Assembly: GCF_042139015.1 (NCBI RefSeq)
Contig: NZ_JBHIKY010000005.1
Coordinates: forward strand, 62,001-126,000
Source of the DNA: JBHIKY01 sp042139015
Lineage (GTDB): Bacteria; Bacillota; Bacilli; Bacillales; Marinococcaceae
Length of the DNA stretch: 64,000 bases
Direction: 5' to 3'
The translations under genes and the position numbers were made by a program. This document shows positions 16,778-25,655 of this stretch, piece by piece (the first letter of the stretch is position 1; each line of letters begins with the position of its first letter). The notes below the pieces were generated by a model that had not been told where the DNA came from, searched no databases, and worked only from the letters and a program-made list of their open reading frames with translations.

Positions 16778-17080
16778 ATGTATCCTACTCATTGGTTCAG
16801 ACGGGACAAACACGGTCGATACTTCCCCGTTCTGCCATTTTTAGCCGGCATCGCAGTCAGTCCGTTTTTGTTTGGCGGTTACGGCTGCGGCGGTTATGAC
16901 TGCCAAAACTATGGTCCAGATTATGGGCCGGATTATGGACCTCATTATGGTCCGAGCTACGGGCCAAATTTTGGCCCGAACTATGGGCCTCAATATGGCC
17001 CCCATGGAATGCCAGGCTACTATCCTCCTCATGGAGGCGGCCCGTATTCCCATGATGGGAACTTTGGAGAATATGAATAA
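16778..17080 (+). CDS. YGP tandem-repeat protein, possible spore coat/surface component
   Basis: A 100-residue protein: N-terminal MYPTHWFRRDKHGRYFP, a short hydrophobic stretch (LPFLAGIAVSPFLFGG), then a low-complexity region with ten near-perfect four-residue repeats of the form (N/D/H/S/Q)-(Y/F)-G-P between residues 44 and 75, and a Gly/Pro/His-rich tail. The DNA shows the same 12-bp periodicity from about 16913 to 17010. GAAAGGCGG precedes the ATG. Small Tyr-Gly-Pro-rich proteins are common in the coat or exosporium of Bacillus spores. That role here is inference. It lies between comZ and fabH and has its own terminator. Confidence 0.75.
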   Translation: MYPTHWFRRDKHGRYFPVLPFLAGIAVSPFLFGGYGCGGYDCQNYGPDYGPDYGPHYGPSYGPNFGPNYGPQYGPHGMPGYYPPHGGGPYSHDGNFGEYE

Positions 17081-17087
17081 ACCACTA

Positions 17088-17117
17088 AATAACCTGGTTC
17101 CGCCGGGTTATTTTTTT
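17088..17117 (+). terminator. rho-independent terminator
   Basis: AATAACCTGG and CCGGGTTATT pair across a five-base loop, followed by seven T. It ends the med-comZ-YGP region. Confidence 0.85.
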
Positions 17118-17194
17118 CGACTCCAAATATTAAACGGCAGACGCAGGTGCTGGAAGTGATATTAGGCGTTAAGTATCTGGACATTGTAAAGTAA

Positions 17195-17223
17195 TTGACT
17201 TAGAATTAAAACCAGGTCATAAC
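17195..17223 (+). promoter_or_regulatory. fabH-fabF promoter with probable FapR operator
   Basis: TTGACT (17195-17200), a 17-bp spacer and CATAAC (17218-17223) form a plausible sigma-A promoter. TTAAAACCAGGTCATAA at 17206-17222 matches 11 of 17 positions of the FapR operator TTAGTACCTGATACTAA and shares the ACCAGGT core with a site before fabI at 47167. FapR represses fatty-acid synthesis genes and is released by malonyl-CoA. Confidence 0.6.
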
Positions 17224-17282
17224 ATGAAGTATCAAACAAAAAGTATCGTGTGCATTCACCGGTACTGAGGAGGATAAATGAA

Positions 17283-18218
17283 ATGCGCAATGCAGGAATT
17301 TGGGGAATTGGCAGCTTTGCAGAAGGTCGTGAAATCACTAATAAAGAATTTGAAAAAACACTCGATACAAGCGATGAATGGATCAGGTCACGCACGGGTA
17401 TTGAAAGAAGAGTGTTTGCCCACGATGATGTAAACACATCTGATATGGCCTATCATGCCGCAGTCGAAGCTCTACAGACAGCTGAGGTAAATGCGGAGGA
17501 ATTAGATTTAATTCTAGTGGCGACCGTTACTCCGGATTATCCGTTCCCATCCGTTTCCGCTCTGCTGCAGGAACGTCTCGGAGCACCAAAAGCAGCAGCG
17601 ATGGACGTCAGCGCTGCCTGCGCTGGGTTTATTTACGGGATGGCGACAGCAGATCAGTTTATTAAAACTGGCACTTACGATAAAGTGCTTGTGATCGGGG
17701 TGGAAAAGCTTTCGAAGATAACGGATATGACCGACCGCAATACTGCTGTATTATTCGGTGACGGGGCAGGTGCCGTCGTTATGGGACCTGTCGAGGAAGA
17801 CAAAGGCCTGCTCGCCTTTGATCTTGGATCTGACGGCTCAGGGGCTATGCACATCCGTCAGGACCCGCAGCTAATTATGAACGGCCGCGAAGTATTTAAG
17901 TTCGCCGTGCGCCAGATGGGGGAGTCTTCGCTGAAAGTAGTAGAAAAAGCGGGTTTAACGAAGGACGATGTAGATTTTCTTGTCCCTCACCAGGCAAATA
18001 TCCGAATCATGGAAGCGGCAAGGCAGCGATTAGAGCTGCCGGTAGAAAAAATGGCGGTAACAGTCCATAAATATGGGAACACCTCATCTTCTTCTATTCC
18101 CATTGCCCTGGTAGAAGAATTAAAAAATGGTAAAATTAAAGATGGAGATCTTGTCGTTATGGTAGGCTTTGGTTCCGGACTTGTATGGGGAGCCGCTGCG
18201 GTCAGATGGGGACGATAA
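17283..18218 (+). CDS. fabH: beta-ketoacyl-ACP synthase III
   Basis: Starts fatty-acid synthesis by condensing acyl-CoA with malonyl-ACP. In Bacillus it uses branched primers. The Cys-His-Asn triad is complete: DVSAACAGFI (catalytic C), VPHQANIRI (H) and YGNTSSSSIP (N). The protein has 311 residues from the ATG at 17283, placed behind AGGAGG. An upstream in-frame ATG at 17250 would add 11 residues before that ribosome site. fabF follows after 28 bp, and both probably share the FapR-controlled promoter. Confidence 0.94.
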   Translation: MRNAGIWGIGSFAEGREITNKEFEKTLDTSDEWIRSRTGIERRVFAHDDVNTSDMAYHAAVEALQTAEVNAEELDLILVATVTPDYPFPSVSALLQERLGAPKAAAMDVSAACAGFIYGMATADQFIKTGTYDKVLVIGVEKLSKITDMTDRNTAVLFGDGAGAVVMGPVEEDKGLLAFDLGSDGSGAMHIRQDPQLIMNGREVFKFAVRQMGESSLKVVEKAGLTKDDVDFLVPHQANIRIMEAARQRLELPVEKMAVTVHKYGNTSSSSIPIALVEELKNGKIKDGDLVVMVGFGSGLVWGAAAVRWGR

Positions 18219-18246
18219 GTAATTAAGAATTAAAGGAGAGGACAAT

Positions 18247-19491
18247 ATGAGCAGCAACCACCGTGTAGTAGTCACAGGATTAGGGACAGTAAACCCTCTC
18301 GGCTTAAATGTGGAAGACTCTTGGAAAAATGTTATCAACGGTGTCTCCGGAATAGGAGAGCTGACCAGGGTAAATAAGGAAGACTTTCCAATGAAGGTCG
18401 CAGCAGAAGTGAATGAATTCGATCCAAGTAATTTTTTTGAGAAAAAAGATGCACGCAAGATGGACCGCTTTACTCAGTTTGCGGTAGCGTCATCACTGAT
18501 GGCTCTAGAAGATGCGGATTATAAAATTACAGAAGACAATTCATCCAGGATCGGAGTCTGGATTGGCTCCGGCATCGGCGGCATGGAAACTTATGAAGAG
18601 CAGTTCAACAACTTTCAAAAAAAAGGCTATAAACGGGTCAGCCCATTCTTTGTTCCGATGATGATTCCGGATATGGCTTCCGGCCAGGTTTCCATTGTTA
18701 CCGGAGCAAAGGGCATTAATTCCTGTACGGTCACAGCCTGTGCGAGTGGTACCAATTCTATTGGAGATGCGTTTAAAGTCATTCAACGCGGCGACGCTGA
18801 TGCGATGATTACAGGAGGAGCCGAAGCTCCAATCACAAATATGGCTGTTGCAGGATTTTGCACAGCAAAAGCAATAACCACTACAAATGAACCGATCGGG
18901 GCATCTCGTCCATTTGATAAAAACCGCTCCGGCTTTGTGATGGGAGAAGGAGCAGGCATCCTGATACTTGAATCGCTGGAGTCTGCCCAAAACCGCGGTG
19001 CTCACATTTACGCTGAGATTGTTGGATATGGTGCCACAGGAGACGCTTATCATCTGACGGCGCCGGCACCGGAAGGAGAAGGAGGTGCCAGGGCGATGAA
19101 GCAGGCATTGGATGATGCTGATCTGTCAGCTGAAGATATCCAATATATGAATGCTCACGGAACAAGCACGCCGTATAATGACAAGTTTGAGACGATGGCA
19201 TTAAAAACAATTTTCAGTGATCATGCATATAAGCTTGCTGTCAGCTCCACAAAATCTATGACTGGCCATCTGCTTGGCGCAGCTGGGGCAATCGAAGCAA
19301 TGTTTACCATAAAGACAATTGAAGAGGGCGTTATTCCACCGACAATTAATTACGAAGATGCGGATCCTGACTGTGATCTGGATTATGTACCGAATGAACA
19401 CCGTAAAGCAGAAATACATGCAGCATTATCGAACTCTCTTGGATTTGGGGGCCATAACGCTACGCTCGCTTTTAAAAAATATGAACAATAA
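18247..19491 (+). CDS. fabF: beta-ketoacyl-ACP synthase II
   Basis: The elongation condensing enzyme of type-II fatty-acid synthesis. The nucleophile is in TACASGTNSI, and the two catalytic histidines lie in NAHGTSTPYND and MTGHLLGAAGA. There are 414 residues, standard for FabF. AAAGGAGAGG precedes the ATG. It is the second gene of the fabH-fabF operon, followed directly by a terminator. Confidence 0.95.
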   Translation: MSSNHRVVVTGLGTVNPLGLNVEDSWKNVINGVSGIGELTRVNKEDFPMKVAAEVNEFDPSNFFEKKDARKMDRFTQFAVASSLMALEDADYKITEDNSSRIGVWIGSGIGGMETYEEQFNNFQKKGYKRVSPFFVPMMIPDMASGQVSIVTGAKGINSCTVTACASGTNSIGDAFKVIQRGDADAMITGGAEAPITNMAVAGFCTAKAITTTNEPIGASRPFDKNRSGFVMGEGAGILILESLESAQNRGAHIYAEIVGYGATGDAYHLTAPAPEGEGGARAMKQALDDADLSAEDIQYMNAHGTSTPYNDKFETMALKTIFSDHAYKLAVSSTKSMTGHLLGAAGAIEAMFTIKTIEEGVIPPTINYEDADPDCDLDYVPNEHRKAEIHAALSNSLGFGGHNATLAFKKYEQ

Positions 19492-19495
19492 TCAT

Positions 19496-19523
19496 GGCAC
19501 TCCTCCCCCAGGGAGTGTTCTTT
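19496..19523 (+). terminator. terminator of fabH-fabF
   Basis: CACTCC (19498-19503) pairs with GGAGTG (19512-19517), then TTCTTT. Right after the fabF stop. Confidence 0.65.
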
Positions 19524-19536
19524 CTGCCTAGGAGGT

Positions 19537-19915
19537 GTTGATTTCATCCCTGCAGGCGGCCGCTTTCCGCGGGGCTTGTCTTCAACTAATTCAGCCTCAG
19601 CAAAGCTTCGCCAGAATGGATTTTCAGACTTCGCTGATCCCGCGACGCACAGGAGGTGTTAGTGTCGATGTTGGCCACAGGACGTGGCCGGTTTTAATCG
19701 ACCCGGAGTCGCCGCCTTCCGTTCTTCAATCGAAGAATAAACACCATAAGGATGACTTTGAATTTTTTCGTATTGAAATTAATACAAGTCAAAGATGGCT
19801 GTACGAAGAGGCTTGAGCCGTGCCCTCGGAAAGCGAAGCGTTTTGACGGAGCATATTATGAAAACTCATAATTAACAAACAATCCAGACAGATTCAATAG
19901 AATCGTCTGGATTTT
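19537..19915. repeat. dispersed intergenic repeat (type B/C, copy 1)
   Basis: About 380 bp without genes. It shares long blocks with 39275-39770: CAGGCGGCCGCTTTCC at 19553, CAGAATGGATTTTCAGACT near 19614, GACGCACAGGA near 19645, CGACCCGGAGTCGCC near 19699, and GTTTTGACGGAGCAT near 19840. The right edge carries a strong hairpin at 19881-19915 (AATCCAGAC...GTCTGGATT, then TTTT) that can terminate transcription from either side. An open frame crossing it (19535-19816) has no coding character. Confidence 0.7.
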
Positions 19916-19952
19916 GCAATAAATAATTTACTTTTGTCCCAGCCACTTCTTT

Positions 19953-20999
19953 TTAATATCCTTCTTCTTCACCTTTTTCCTCTGAAGCAGACTGATTATC
20001 AATATACGTTTCATCATACAGGAACGAATGAAGTACTTCCCGGTTTTTCATCATATCTATCTCTAATACAGCTCCTGAATGGCTGTAAGATTCATTGGAG
20101 TAGGTGCCGTCTTCAGGAACACGGAGTGTTTCAACAGTCTCAACATTGTTCAGTAAAACATCCCTGCCGAGTCCGAGCATTTTACCTGTGTTGAGGTCTG
20201 TTTCAAGATTAGGCCGGATCGTGCCGATGAGCTGCGGAACCTTGCTGAGCGTCGCAAATGATAGAATTTCCTCCTGTACAGCTTCAAGCATCTCCTGCTG
20301 TCTCGCGACACGTCCGAAATCATTATTTTGATCACTGCGGAACCGCACGTATTTTAACGCGTCTTTTCCGTCAAGTTTCTGTGTACCGGGAGCAAGGTCA
20401 ATGCTTACTTCCCCCGAATTATCCTGATAATACATTCTTTCCTCAATATCAACTTCAATGCCATCCGGCGCAACTGTGTCAACCACCTCCACAAACCCAT
20501 CAAAGTTCACGGTGGCATGATGATCTATGGTGATATCAAAATTCTGTTCGATCGTTTCTTTTAATAGGTCAATCCCTCCTAACGAATAAGAGGAGTTAAT
20601 CTTGTTGTTTTGGTGGCCTGGAATTTCTACATAGGAGTCTCTCATTATAGAAGCCAGCTGAACACTACCGTTGTCAGGTTCATAATTTGCGATCATTATT
20701 GTATCGGTTCTGGCTGAACCGCCTTCCTTTTTATCATCCTCTCCGACTAACAGAAAAGTGATGTTATCGTCATCGATTTTGTCGCCTGCTGCATTATTTT
20801 TATCCGAACCAGCTCCGGCACTCGAATTATTGATATCTATGTCTTGCTCTGATTCTTGATTTTGTTCAGCGGATTGTCTGCCATCAACAATATAAGTAAT
20901 TGATACAACAGTAATCAGAATAACCATGAACAATGTAAGTAGACGCCACTTTTTTCTGGCGGTCCGCTTGGCGGTGCGTGTTTTTCTTGTATTACTCAC
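19953..20999 (-). CDS. LytR-CpsA-Psr family cell-wall polymer ligase
   Basis: A 348-residue type-II membrane protein: basic N-terminus, one membrane helix (LLTLFMVILITVVSITYIV), a Gln/Asn/Asp-rich linker, then the LCP domain with SARTDTIMIANYEPD, the SIMRDSYVEIPG strand, and the arginines of KYVRFRSDQNNDFGRVARQQ that bind polyprenyl pyrophosphate. LCP enzymes attach teichoic acids or other polymers to peptidoglycan outside the cell. The start is a GTG at 20999 with GGGAGG upstream. An ATG at 21050 lies before that site. The linker and tail are acidic. It is transcribed away from the large tRNA-processing gene upstream. Confidence 0.88.
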   Translation of the reverse strand: MSNTRKTRTAKRTARKKWRLLTLFMVILITVVSITYIVDGRQSAEQNQESEQDIDINNSSAGAGSDKNNAAGDKIDDDNITFLLVGEDDKKEGGSARTDTIMIANYEPDNGSVQLASIMRDSYVEIPGHQNNKINSSYSLGGIDLLKETIEQNFDITIDHHATVNFDGFVEVVDTVAPDGIEVDIEERMYYQDNSGEVSIDLAPGTQKLDGKDALKYVRFRSDQNNDFGRVARQQEMLEAVQEEILSFATLSKVPQLIGTIRPNLETDLNTGKMLGLGRDVLLNNVETVETLRVPEDGTYSNESYSHSGAVLEIDMMKNREVLHSFLYDETYIDNQSASEEKGEEEGY

Positions 21000-21089
21000 G
21001 GCTGATCCTCCCTTTTTACACTCAAAAACGATTATAACAGAATCAGCCACAATTCGTTACCAAAATTTAAAGAATTTTTGACAAAATTT

Positions 21090-23666
21090 TCACTGGGTCA
21101 GATTGTTATTTTTAATCCATTGCAAGGCTACTTCTTTTGTGTCGAAATCACCGTCAAGAAATTTTTGTTCGATCGTAAACAAGTATTTCTTAAACGCGGG
21201 CCCAGGTGTAAAGCCGGCAGACTGCAGGTCTTTACCAGTGATAAATCCGCTTACTTCTTTTTGCCGGCTGCGATAAATCTTCATAATTTCAGCTTTCTTC
21301 TCATTTTTTTCAAAACCATATCTTAATATCATTTCCCCAAGAAATAACGCACGCTCAGAAGTATAAGAAGCAGCGCTGTGCAGATTCCCCGGCGATTTAA
21401 AGTCGCTGTCAGCTGTTTCCATAAACAGCTTTAAAAGATCCTTAACCAATTTATTTTGTTCCTTTGTTACCGTTATATTTTTTAAAAGAGGGAGGGCTTC
21501 TTTTTCGTAACAGTACAGACATAATAAGATAAAAAACCAGTGGTCGTTCTTCTCGAAGGCAGGAGCGTTTTCGGATGTGAAGGCGGCCCTCATGGCACCA
21601 AGCATTGCTGATGTTGTCAAATTCCATTCAGCCCCGGGGATAAAGGCTCCCAGTATGTCTAGTTCATCGAGACGCTGGATGCTTTTTTCCGGCCCAGTTT
21701 CCTCAAACAGCATTTTAAATTCTGCGACAATTCTTGACTGGGACAGGGAAGCAATGGAAGCTGCAGACTGACGTATATAAGTTTCTGTATCCCGGTCAAA
21801 TTTAAAAGAAAATCTATCTTCAAATCTTAAACCCCGCAGGATTCTGGTCGGATCCTCAACAAAGCTTAAATTGTGAAGAACCCGCAATTTCTTGTTCTGC
21901 AGGTCTTCTGCTCCATGAAAATAATCGATTAACTGCCCAAAAGTGTCCGGCTGTAATGAAATTGCCATCGCATTAATAGTAAAATCCCGCCGAAATAAAT
22001 CCTCACGGATGTTTGAATGCAGAACAGTCGGAAGAGCGGCAGGACGCTTATAATACTCAGTACGCGAGCTTGTAATATCAAGTTTAGCTCCAGTCTGAGT
22101 ATGCACAGTCGCAGTTCCGAAAGTTTTGTGGCTGCGGATTTCTCCATGGGAGGCTTTGGCAAAGGCTTCAGCAAAACCAATTCCGTCGCCTTCTACAACA
22201 ATATCGATATCTTCACTGCTGTGGCCCAGCAGAAGGTCTCGGACAATGCCCCCTATTAAATAAATATTTGTATGCTGCTCAGCCGCGATACGGCCAGCCT
22301 GCTTCAAGATGGTAAGTATATTGTCATCAAGCAGCTTTCTCATTTTCTCTTCCATCTGCTCATCATTAGCAGCTGGAAAAGAGAGCTTATGCATGTGATA
22401 AATCATGTCCGTACGCGAAACGATTCCGATTATATGGCCGAATTCAACAACGGGAAGCCTGCCGATATTATATTGAATCATCAGCTCCTGCATGTCTTCG
22501 AAAGTGGCGTTCTGCTGGATCGTTACCGGATGTCTGCTCATGTAGCCTTTTACCGGAGCATGCCCCAGACCGTGTCTTGTTGCTTTGTCTACATCTCTTC
22601 TGGAGATGATGCCTGTTAATTCATTTCGCTCATTTACTACTGGAAAGCCATTATGGCCATAGTAAAGCATTTTCTCTTTCGCTTCTTCAATTTTTGTGTC
22701 CTCAAGCACTGTCTTTACGGGAGATGACATAAGAGTTTTCGCTTCGACGGCAGGAAGAAGGGTCGATAAACATAACTCTTTTATCTTTTCTTTTACGTCT
22801 GATAAGGCCATGTCTTTAGCAGTGGCAGAGGCAGCACGTGGATGACCGCCGCCTTGAAAGTATTCAATGATCGGAATCAGAGAGACCCGTTCTGATTCTG
22901 AACGGCCGACGATAAATATTTTTCCGGCTATTTCGGTTAGTGTAAACACTGCATCTGCACCAGTAGTATCCAGCACTCTGTCAGTTATTACATTAAGGCT
23001 GCCAATATGGTCATCTGATTTTAGTGAAGCCAGCACAAAGCGGATGCCGTTTTTCAGGATTGTCTCAGAGGCAGCAAGCAATTCTTGAAACGCCTGCTGC
23101 TGTATGTTTGTCAGCGAATCACTCGCAAATTGGTTAACGAGCTCAAGCTTCATGTCGTTTTCCATTAAGAAAACACCCATCTTTAAGTCGCGGATCGATG
23201 TCGAGGCATGGGTAAAAGAACCAGTATCCGTATATAAACCAAGTGCATAGAGAGTTGCTTCAAATGGTGAAATCGTTATAGAGCGGGCTTGAATTTCTTC
23301 TAATAATATCGTGACAGCTGCACCTGTTTTCTCTAAATGATACGTAATGTGATGATGTCTTTCTGATTCCGGCAGTTGATGATGATCGTATACAGTAATA
23401 GCAGCAGAAGCTGGGATTTTGCCTGCCCCGGCGGTACGTTCAAGAGAGAAAGTGTCGGTAAGGATAACGTGTTCAACCTCATCCCAACCCAACGATTTTG
23501 GTGAAACAAAAGAAAAGCTATCTCTGTATAAAGCAAGAAATTCCTTTACGGAGCGGCTCTGATTATCATCAAGAACAATGTGTGCTTCAGGGCGGAGCCG
23601 CCCGGCAGCCACCATGGAAGCAAGCGCATCAAAATCTGTATGCTCATGAGTCAAAATAATTTCCAT
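21090..23666 (-). CDS. DHH-CBS-tRNA nucleotidyltransferase fusion (probable A-adding or CCA-adding enzyme)
   Basis: An 858-residue multidomain protein. Residues 1-310 form a DHH/DHHA1 phosphoesterase unit (THEHTDFDALAS, VYDHHQLPES, and GGGHPRAAS near 280). Residues about 315-430 hold two CBS domains. From about 460 comes a poly(A)-polymerase-type nucleotidyltransferase with the signature LIGGIVRDLLLGHSSEDIDI (GG...DxD), then the RRDFTINAMAI and GLRFEDRF motifs. This architecture belongs to the large tRNA nucleotidyltransferases that in several bacteria add the terminal A (or CCA) to tRNA 3' ends. The DHH unit suggests an attached nanoRNase or phosphodiesterase-like activity. Whether it is the only such enzyme in this genome is unknown. 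It follows a 93-residue gene by 13 bp. Confidence 0.85.
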   Translation of the reverse strand: MEIILTHEHTDFDALASMVAAGRLRPEAHIVLDDNQSRSVKEFLALYRDSFSFVSPKSLGWDEVEHVILTDTFSLERTAGAGKIPASAAITVYDHHQLPESERHHHITYHLEKTGAAVTILLEEIQARSITISPFEATLYALGLYTDTGSFTHASTSIRDLKMGVFLMENDMKLELVNQFASDSLTNIQQQAFQELLAASETILKNGIRFVLASLKSDDHIGSLNVITDRVLDTTGADAVFTLTEIAGKIFIVGRSESERVSLIPIIEYFQGGGHPRAASATAKDMALSDVKEKIKELCLSTLLPAVEAKTLMSSPVKTVLEDTKIEEAKEKMLYYGHNGFPVVNERNELTGIISRRDVDKATRHGLGHAPVKGYMSRHPVTIQQNATFEDMQELMIQYNIGRLPVVEFGHIIGIVSRTDMIYHMHKLSFPAANDEQMEEKMRKLLDDNILTILKQAGRIAAEQHTNIYLIGGIVRDLLLGHSSEDIDIVVEGDGIGFAEAFAKASHGEIRSHKTFGTATVHTQTGAKLDITSSRTEYYKRPAALPTVLHSNIREDLFRRDFTINAMAISLQPDTFGQLIDYFHGAEDLQNKKLRVLHNLSFVEDPTRILRGLRFEDRFSFKFDRDTETYIRQSAASIASLSQSRIVAEFKMLFEETGPEKSIQRLDELDILGAFIPGAEWNLTTSAMLGAMRAAFTSENAPAFEKNDHWFFILLCLYCYEKEALPLLKNITVTKEQNKLVKDLLKLFMETADSDFKSPGNLHSAASYTSERALFLGEMILRYGFEKNEKKAEIMKIYRSRQKEVSGFITGKDLQSAGFTPGPAFKKYLFTIEQKFLDGDFDTKEVALQWIKNNNLTQ

Positions 23667-23679
23667 GCAGGCATTCCTT

Positions 23680-23961
23680 TCATTTCTCGTTTTTTATATT
23701 CATTAAATACTGGTGAAACTCTTTTAAGGAGAGCGTCAATATCGCTTCTACCGTATTTTGTTCAGTCGGCACGCCAGTTTCATCAAAATAAGTCATAATA
23801 TCCTCGAGCTGATCTTTCTGTTCTTTATAAAGAAGCAGCCCTGGTGCATAGGTTTCGTTGCCGAGGTGCTGCGTCAGTGTGTTAATTTCTATTATAAGCT
23901 CGTGATAGCGGTCAAGCTTTTCCTCTAATTTTTGTAATTGTTTTTCTCGTTGTGTCGACAT
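23680..23961 (-). CDS. hypothetical coiled-coil protein
   Basis: A 93-residue soluble protein with a heptad-like N-terminus (KQLQKLEEKLDRYHELIIEI) predicting a coiled coil, and an acidic/helical remainder. No family recognised. It lies 13 bp before the tRNA nucleotidyltransferase fusion in the same direction and is probably co-transcribed with it. The ATG at 23961 has an AGGAGCGG site upstream. No functional statement can be made. Confidence 0.65.
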   Translation of the reverse strand: MSTQREKQLQKLEEKLDRYHELIIEINTLTQHLGNETYAPGLLLYKEQKDQLEDIMTYFDETGVPTEQNTVEAILTLSLKEFHQYLMNIKNEK

Positions 23962-24124
23962 TTAATCCGCTCCTGCATAAAGTATAGAAAACATCATTTC
24001 ATTCATGTCGAACGATTTGTCTCTTGATCGAGGGAAAAAAGAAAGGATTATTCTCTCTCTTTCCCGAAATCTTATCTATTATTATAAAAGTTCAGATGAC
24101 CCAATTCAAAGGGGCGGACTAATA

Positions 24125-24346
24125 ATGATGGCCAGACTGTGTGTGATAGCAATCGGATTTGGACTGGCGGCCGGGGGCGGCATGTCTTTAATAGCATATT
24201 TAAATTATATCCCTGCCGGCTGGTCAGCAGCTGATTATTTATTATTTATCGTGAAACGTCCAGAATCCGCAGTACTGCTGATTGGAATTGTATTTGTAAG
24301 CGCAGCAATATATTGGCCTGAATATTACAATCATAAGGAAGAATAA
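24125..24346 (+). CDS. small two-helix membrane protein
   Basis: A 73-residue protein with two hydrophobic segments (ARLCVIAIGFGLAAGGGMSLIA and AVLLIGIVFVSAAIYW) separated by a short loop with a Lys-Arg pair. I start at the tandem ATGs (24125/24128) behind AAAGGGGCGG. A longer frame from 24005 adds 40 polar residues without a ribosome site. Conserved-looking small membrane proteins often lie before yjbA in Bacillus-like genomes, but I cannot name this one. yjbA follows 57 bp later. Confidence 0.6.
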   Translation: MMARLCVIAIGFGLAAGGGMSLIAYLNYIPAGWSAADYLLFIVKRPESAVLLIGIVFVSAAIYWPEYYNHKEE

Positions 24347-24403
24347 AATGTCAGCTCTCTGACTATACTGTGGATATTAATGGATAGCAAGGAGGGTTTA
24401 CCC

Positions 24404-25150
24404 ATGGCCCGGATCCGTGATGTATGGATTAACTGGTTTGAAGGAGAAGAAAACGGGTACAATGTTTGTCCGTTTCATGAATGGAGCGGAGAAGACCGAA
24501 TCGAGGTACTGGATTACGCGGAGGTCATACGCGTAACGGAGCGACTGTTTGACTACATTGAAAACAGGCTCGAGGATTTACCGGAAGAATTACTGAAGGC
24601 AGTGTTTCAACGGAGCACGCTGAGAAAAAATATGGCCAGAATTACTCTTGATTATTGTTTTATTATGTATGATGGAAAACGAGTCATGGCAGTTGACACG
24701 ATCGGTTACAAAACGCCGATACGGAAAAGCAGACTGACCCCGAAACATGAAAGACTCGCAGCAGAACTTGCAGACGATGAACAGGAAGAAGTATTTGATC
24801 TCCATGAGCCGGTGCCTCCGAAAGAATATCACATATTATCACCGCACCCGAAATATATGACCGGTCTCACGAGAAAAGAACGACAGTTAAAACAGCTGCT
24901 TTTCATGGCGCTCGATCAACTGTATACTTCAGGAGTTACGGCGGAGCTTCGCTATTGGTTTACTGAATGGAATCCCGGAGATTATGAATCCATTCAATTT
25001 GTCGAGCATCCCGACCTTTGGCAGCGGCTGTATTCCGAATTAAAGGAAGGCTGGTCGGACAGTCACTATGATCTGTGCAAGAAGATGGTAAAAGGACAGC
25101 CGTTTTTTGAAAAGATCTGGAGCATGCATCACGGGGAAGAAGTGAAATAA
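24404..25150 (+). CDS. yjbA: UPF0736/DUF3603 family protein YjbA
   Basis: A 248-residue cytosolic protein of unknown function matching the YjbA family by its N-terminus (MARIRDVWINWFEGEENGYN), length and its location beside trpS. It is rich in aromatic and acidic residues, with no membrane segment or recognised catalytic motif. The start at 24404 has CAAGGAGGG upstream. The upstream in-frame ATG at 24380 precedes that site. Function is not established for the family. Confidence 0.85.
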   Translation: MARIRDVWINWFEGEENGYNVCPFHEWSGEDRIEVLDYAEVIRVTERLFDYIENRLEDLPEELLKAVFQRSTLRKNMARITLDYCFIMYDGKRVMAVDTIGYKTPIRKSRLTPKHERLAAELADDEQEEVFDLHEPVPPKEYHILSPHPKYMTGLTRKERQLKQLLFMALDQLYTSGVTAELRYWFTEWNPGDYESIQFVEHPDLWQRLYSELKEGWSDSHYDLCKKMVKGQPFFEKIWSMHHGEEVK

Positions 25151-25271
25151 GCGGCCGGTATTCAGAAAGCATCAGCACCCTGCTTGTGGATTTGAACGTG
25201 CTGAAGCTGAACATGGGAGGCGTAACTATATAGTATTTCGTTTTCCATCAGCGGCCGCTTTCGCTTTTCTA

Positions 25272-25300
25272 TTTACTTTCCCATCATAGTCTCCTATAAT
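25272..25300 (+). promoter_or_regulatory. sigma-A promoter for the 37-residue membrane peptide
   Basis: TTTACT (25272-25277), a 17-bp spacer and a perfect TATAAT (25295-25300) lie 38 bp before the small gene at 25338. Confidence 0.6.
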
Positions 25301-25337
25301 GTAAAGGAATACATAAGGACAAGCAGGAGGGGAAAAG

Positions 25338-25451
25338 ATGGACGGCTTTGTATATTTGGTGATGCAGATCCTCACGGTGATACTGTTGGTTGGAACCATT
25401 GGAATTTCCGTGATTGTCGGGAAGATTTGGAGAAAGCAAAAAGGATATTAA
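25338..25451 (+). CDS. 37-residue single-pass membrane peptide
   Basis: MDGFVYLVMQILTVILLVGT at the N-terminus leads through one long hydrophobic helix to a basic tail (KIWRKQKGY). The gene has a near-perfect AGGAGGGG site, a sigma-A promoter at 25272-25300 and its own terminator at 25514-25551, so it is a real monocistronic small gene. The positive C-terminus predicts it faces the cytoplasm. No family known to me. It may modulate a membrane complex, as many such peptides do, but this is inference. Confidence 0.7.
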   Translation: MDGFVYLVMQILTVILLVGTIGISVIVGKIWRKQKGY

Positions 25452-25513
25452 TGGAAAATATTAATACATGAAGCTTTTGACTGCGTGCAGCAAGAAAACA
25501 GTCACAGTCAAAT

Positions 25514-25551
25514 AACCCCCGTAGCACTTGAGAAAGTGGACGGGGGTTTTT
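25514..25551 (+). terminator. rho-independent terminator
   Basis: AACCCCCGT...ACGGGGGTT stem, extended by CACTT/AAGTG, ends in TTTTT. It follows the 37-residue gene. Confidence 0.85.
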
Positions 25552-25655
25552 CGTCGTATAAAAATTGATCTTCGATGCCTGGATGAGGAAGCTGCCCGAC
25601 GCATCCGCCTGTTTGAGGTGGTCTGCGCTGAATTAAAACAAGCACTGGGTATCAG

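Noticed and set aside
19535..19816. 93-residue open frame in repeat copy 1
   Set aside because: Lies wholly in a dispersed repeat whose other copy does not preserve the frame.
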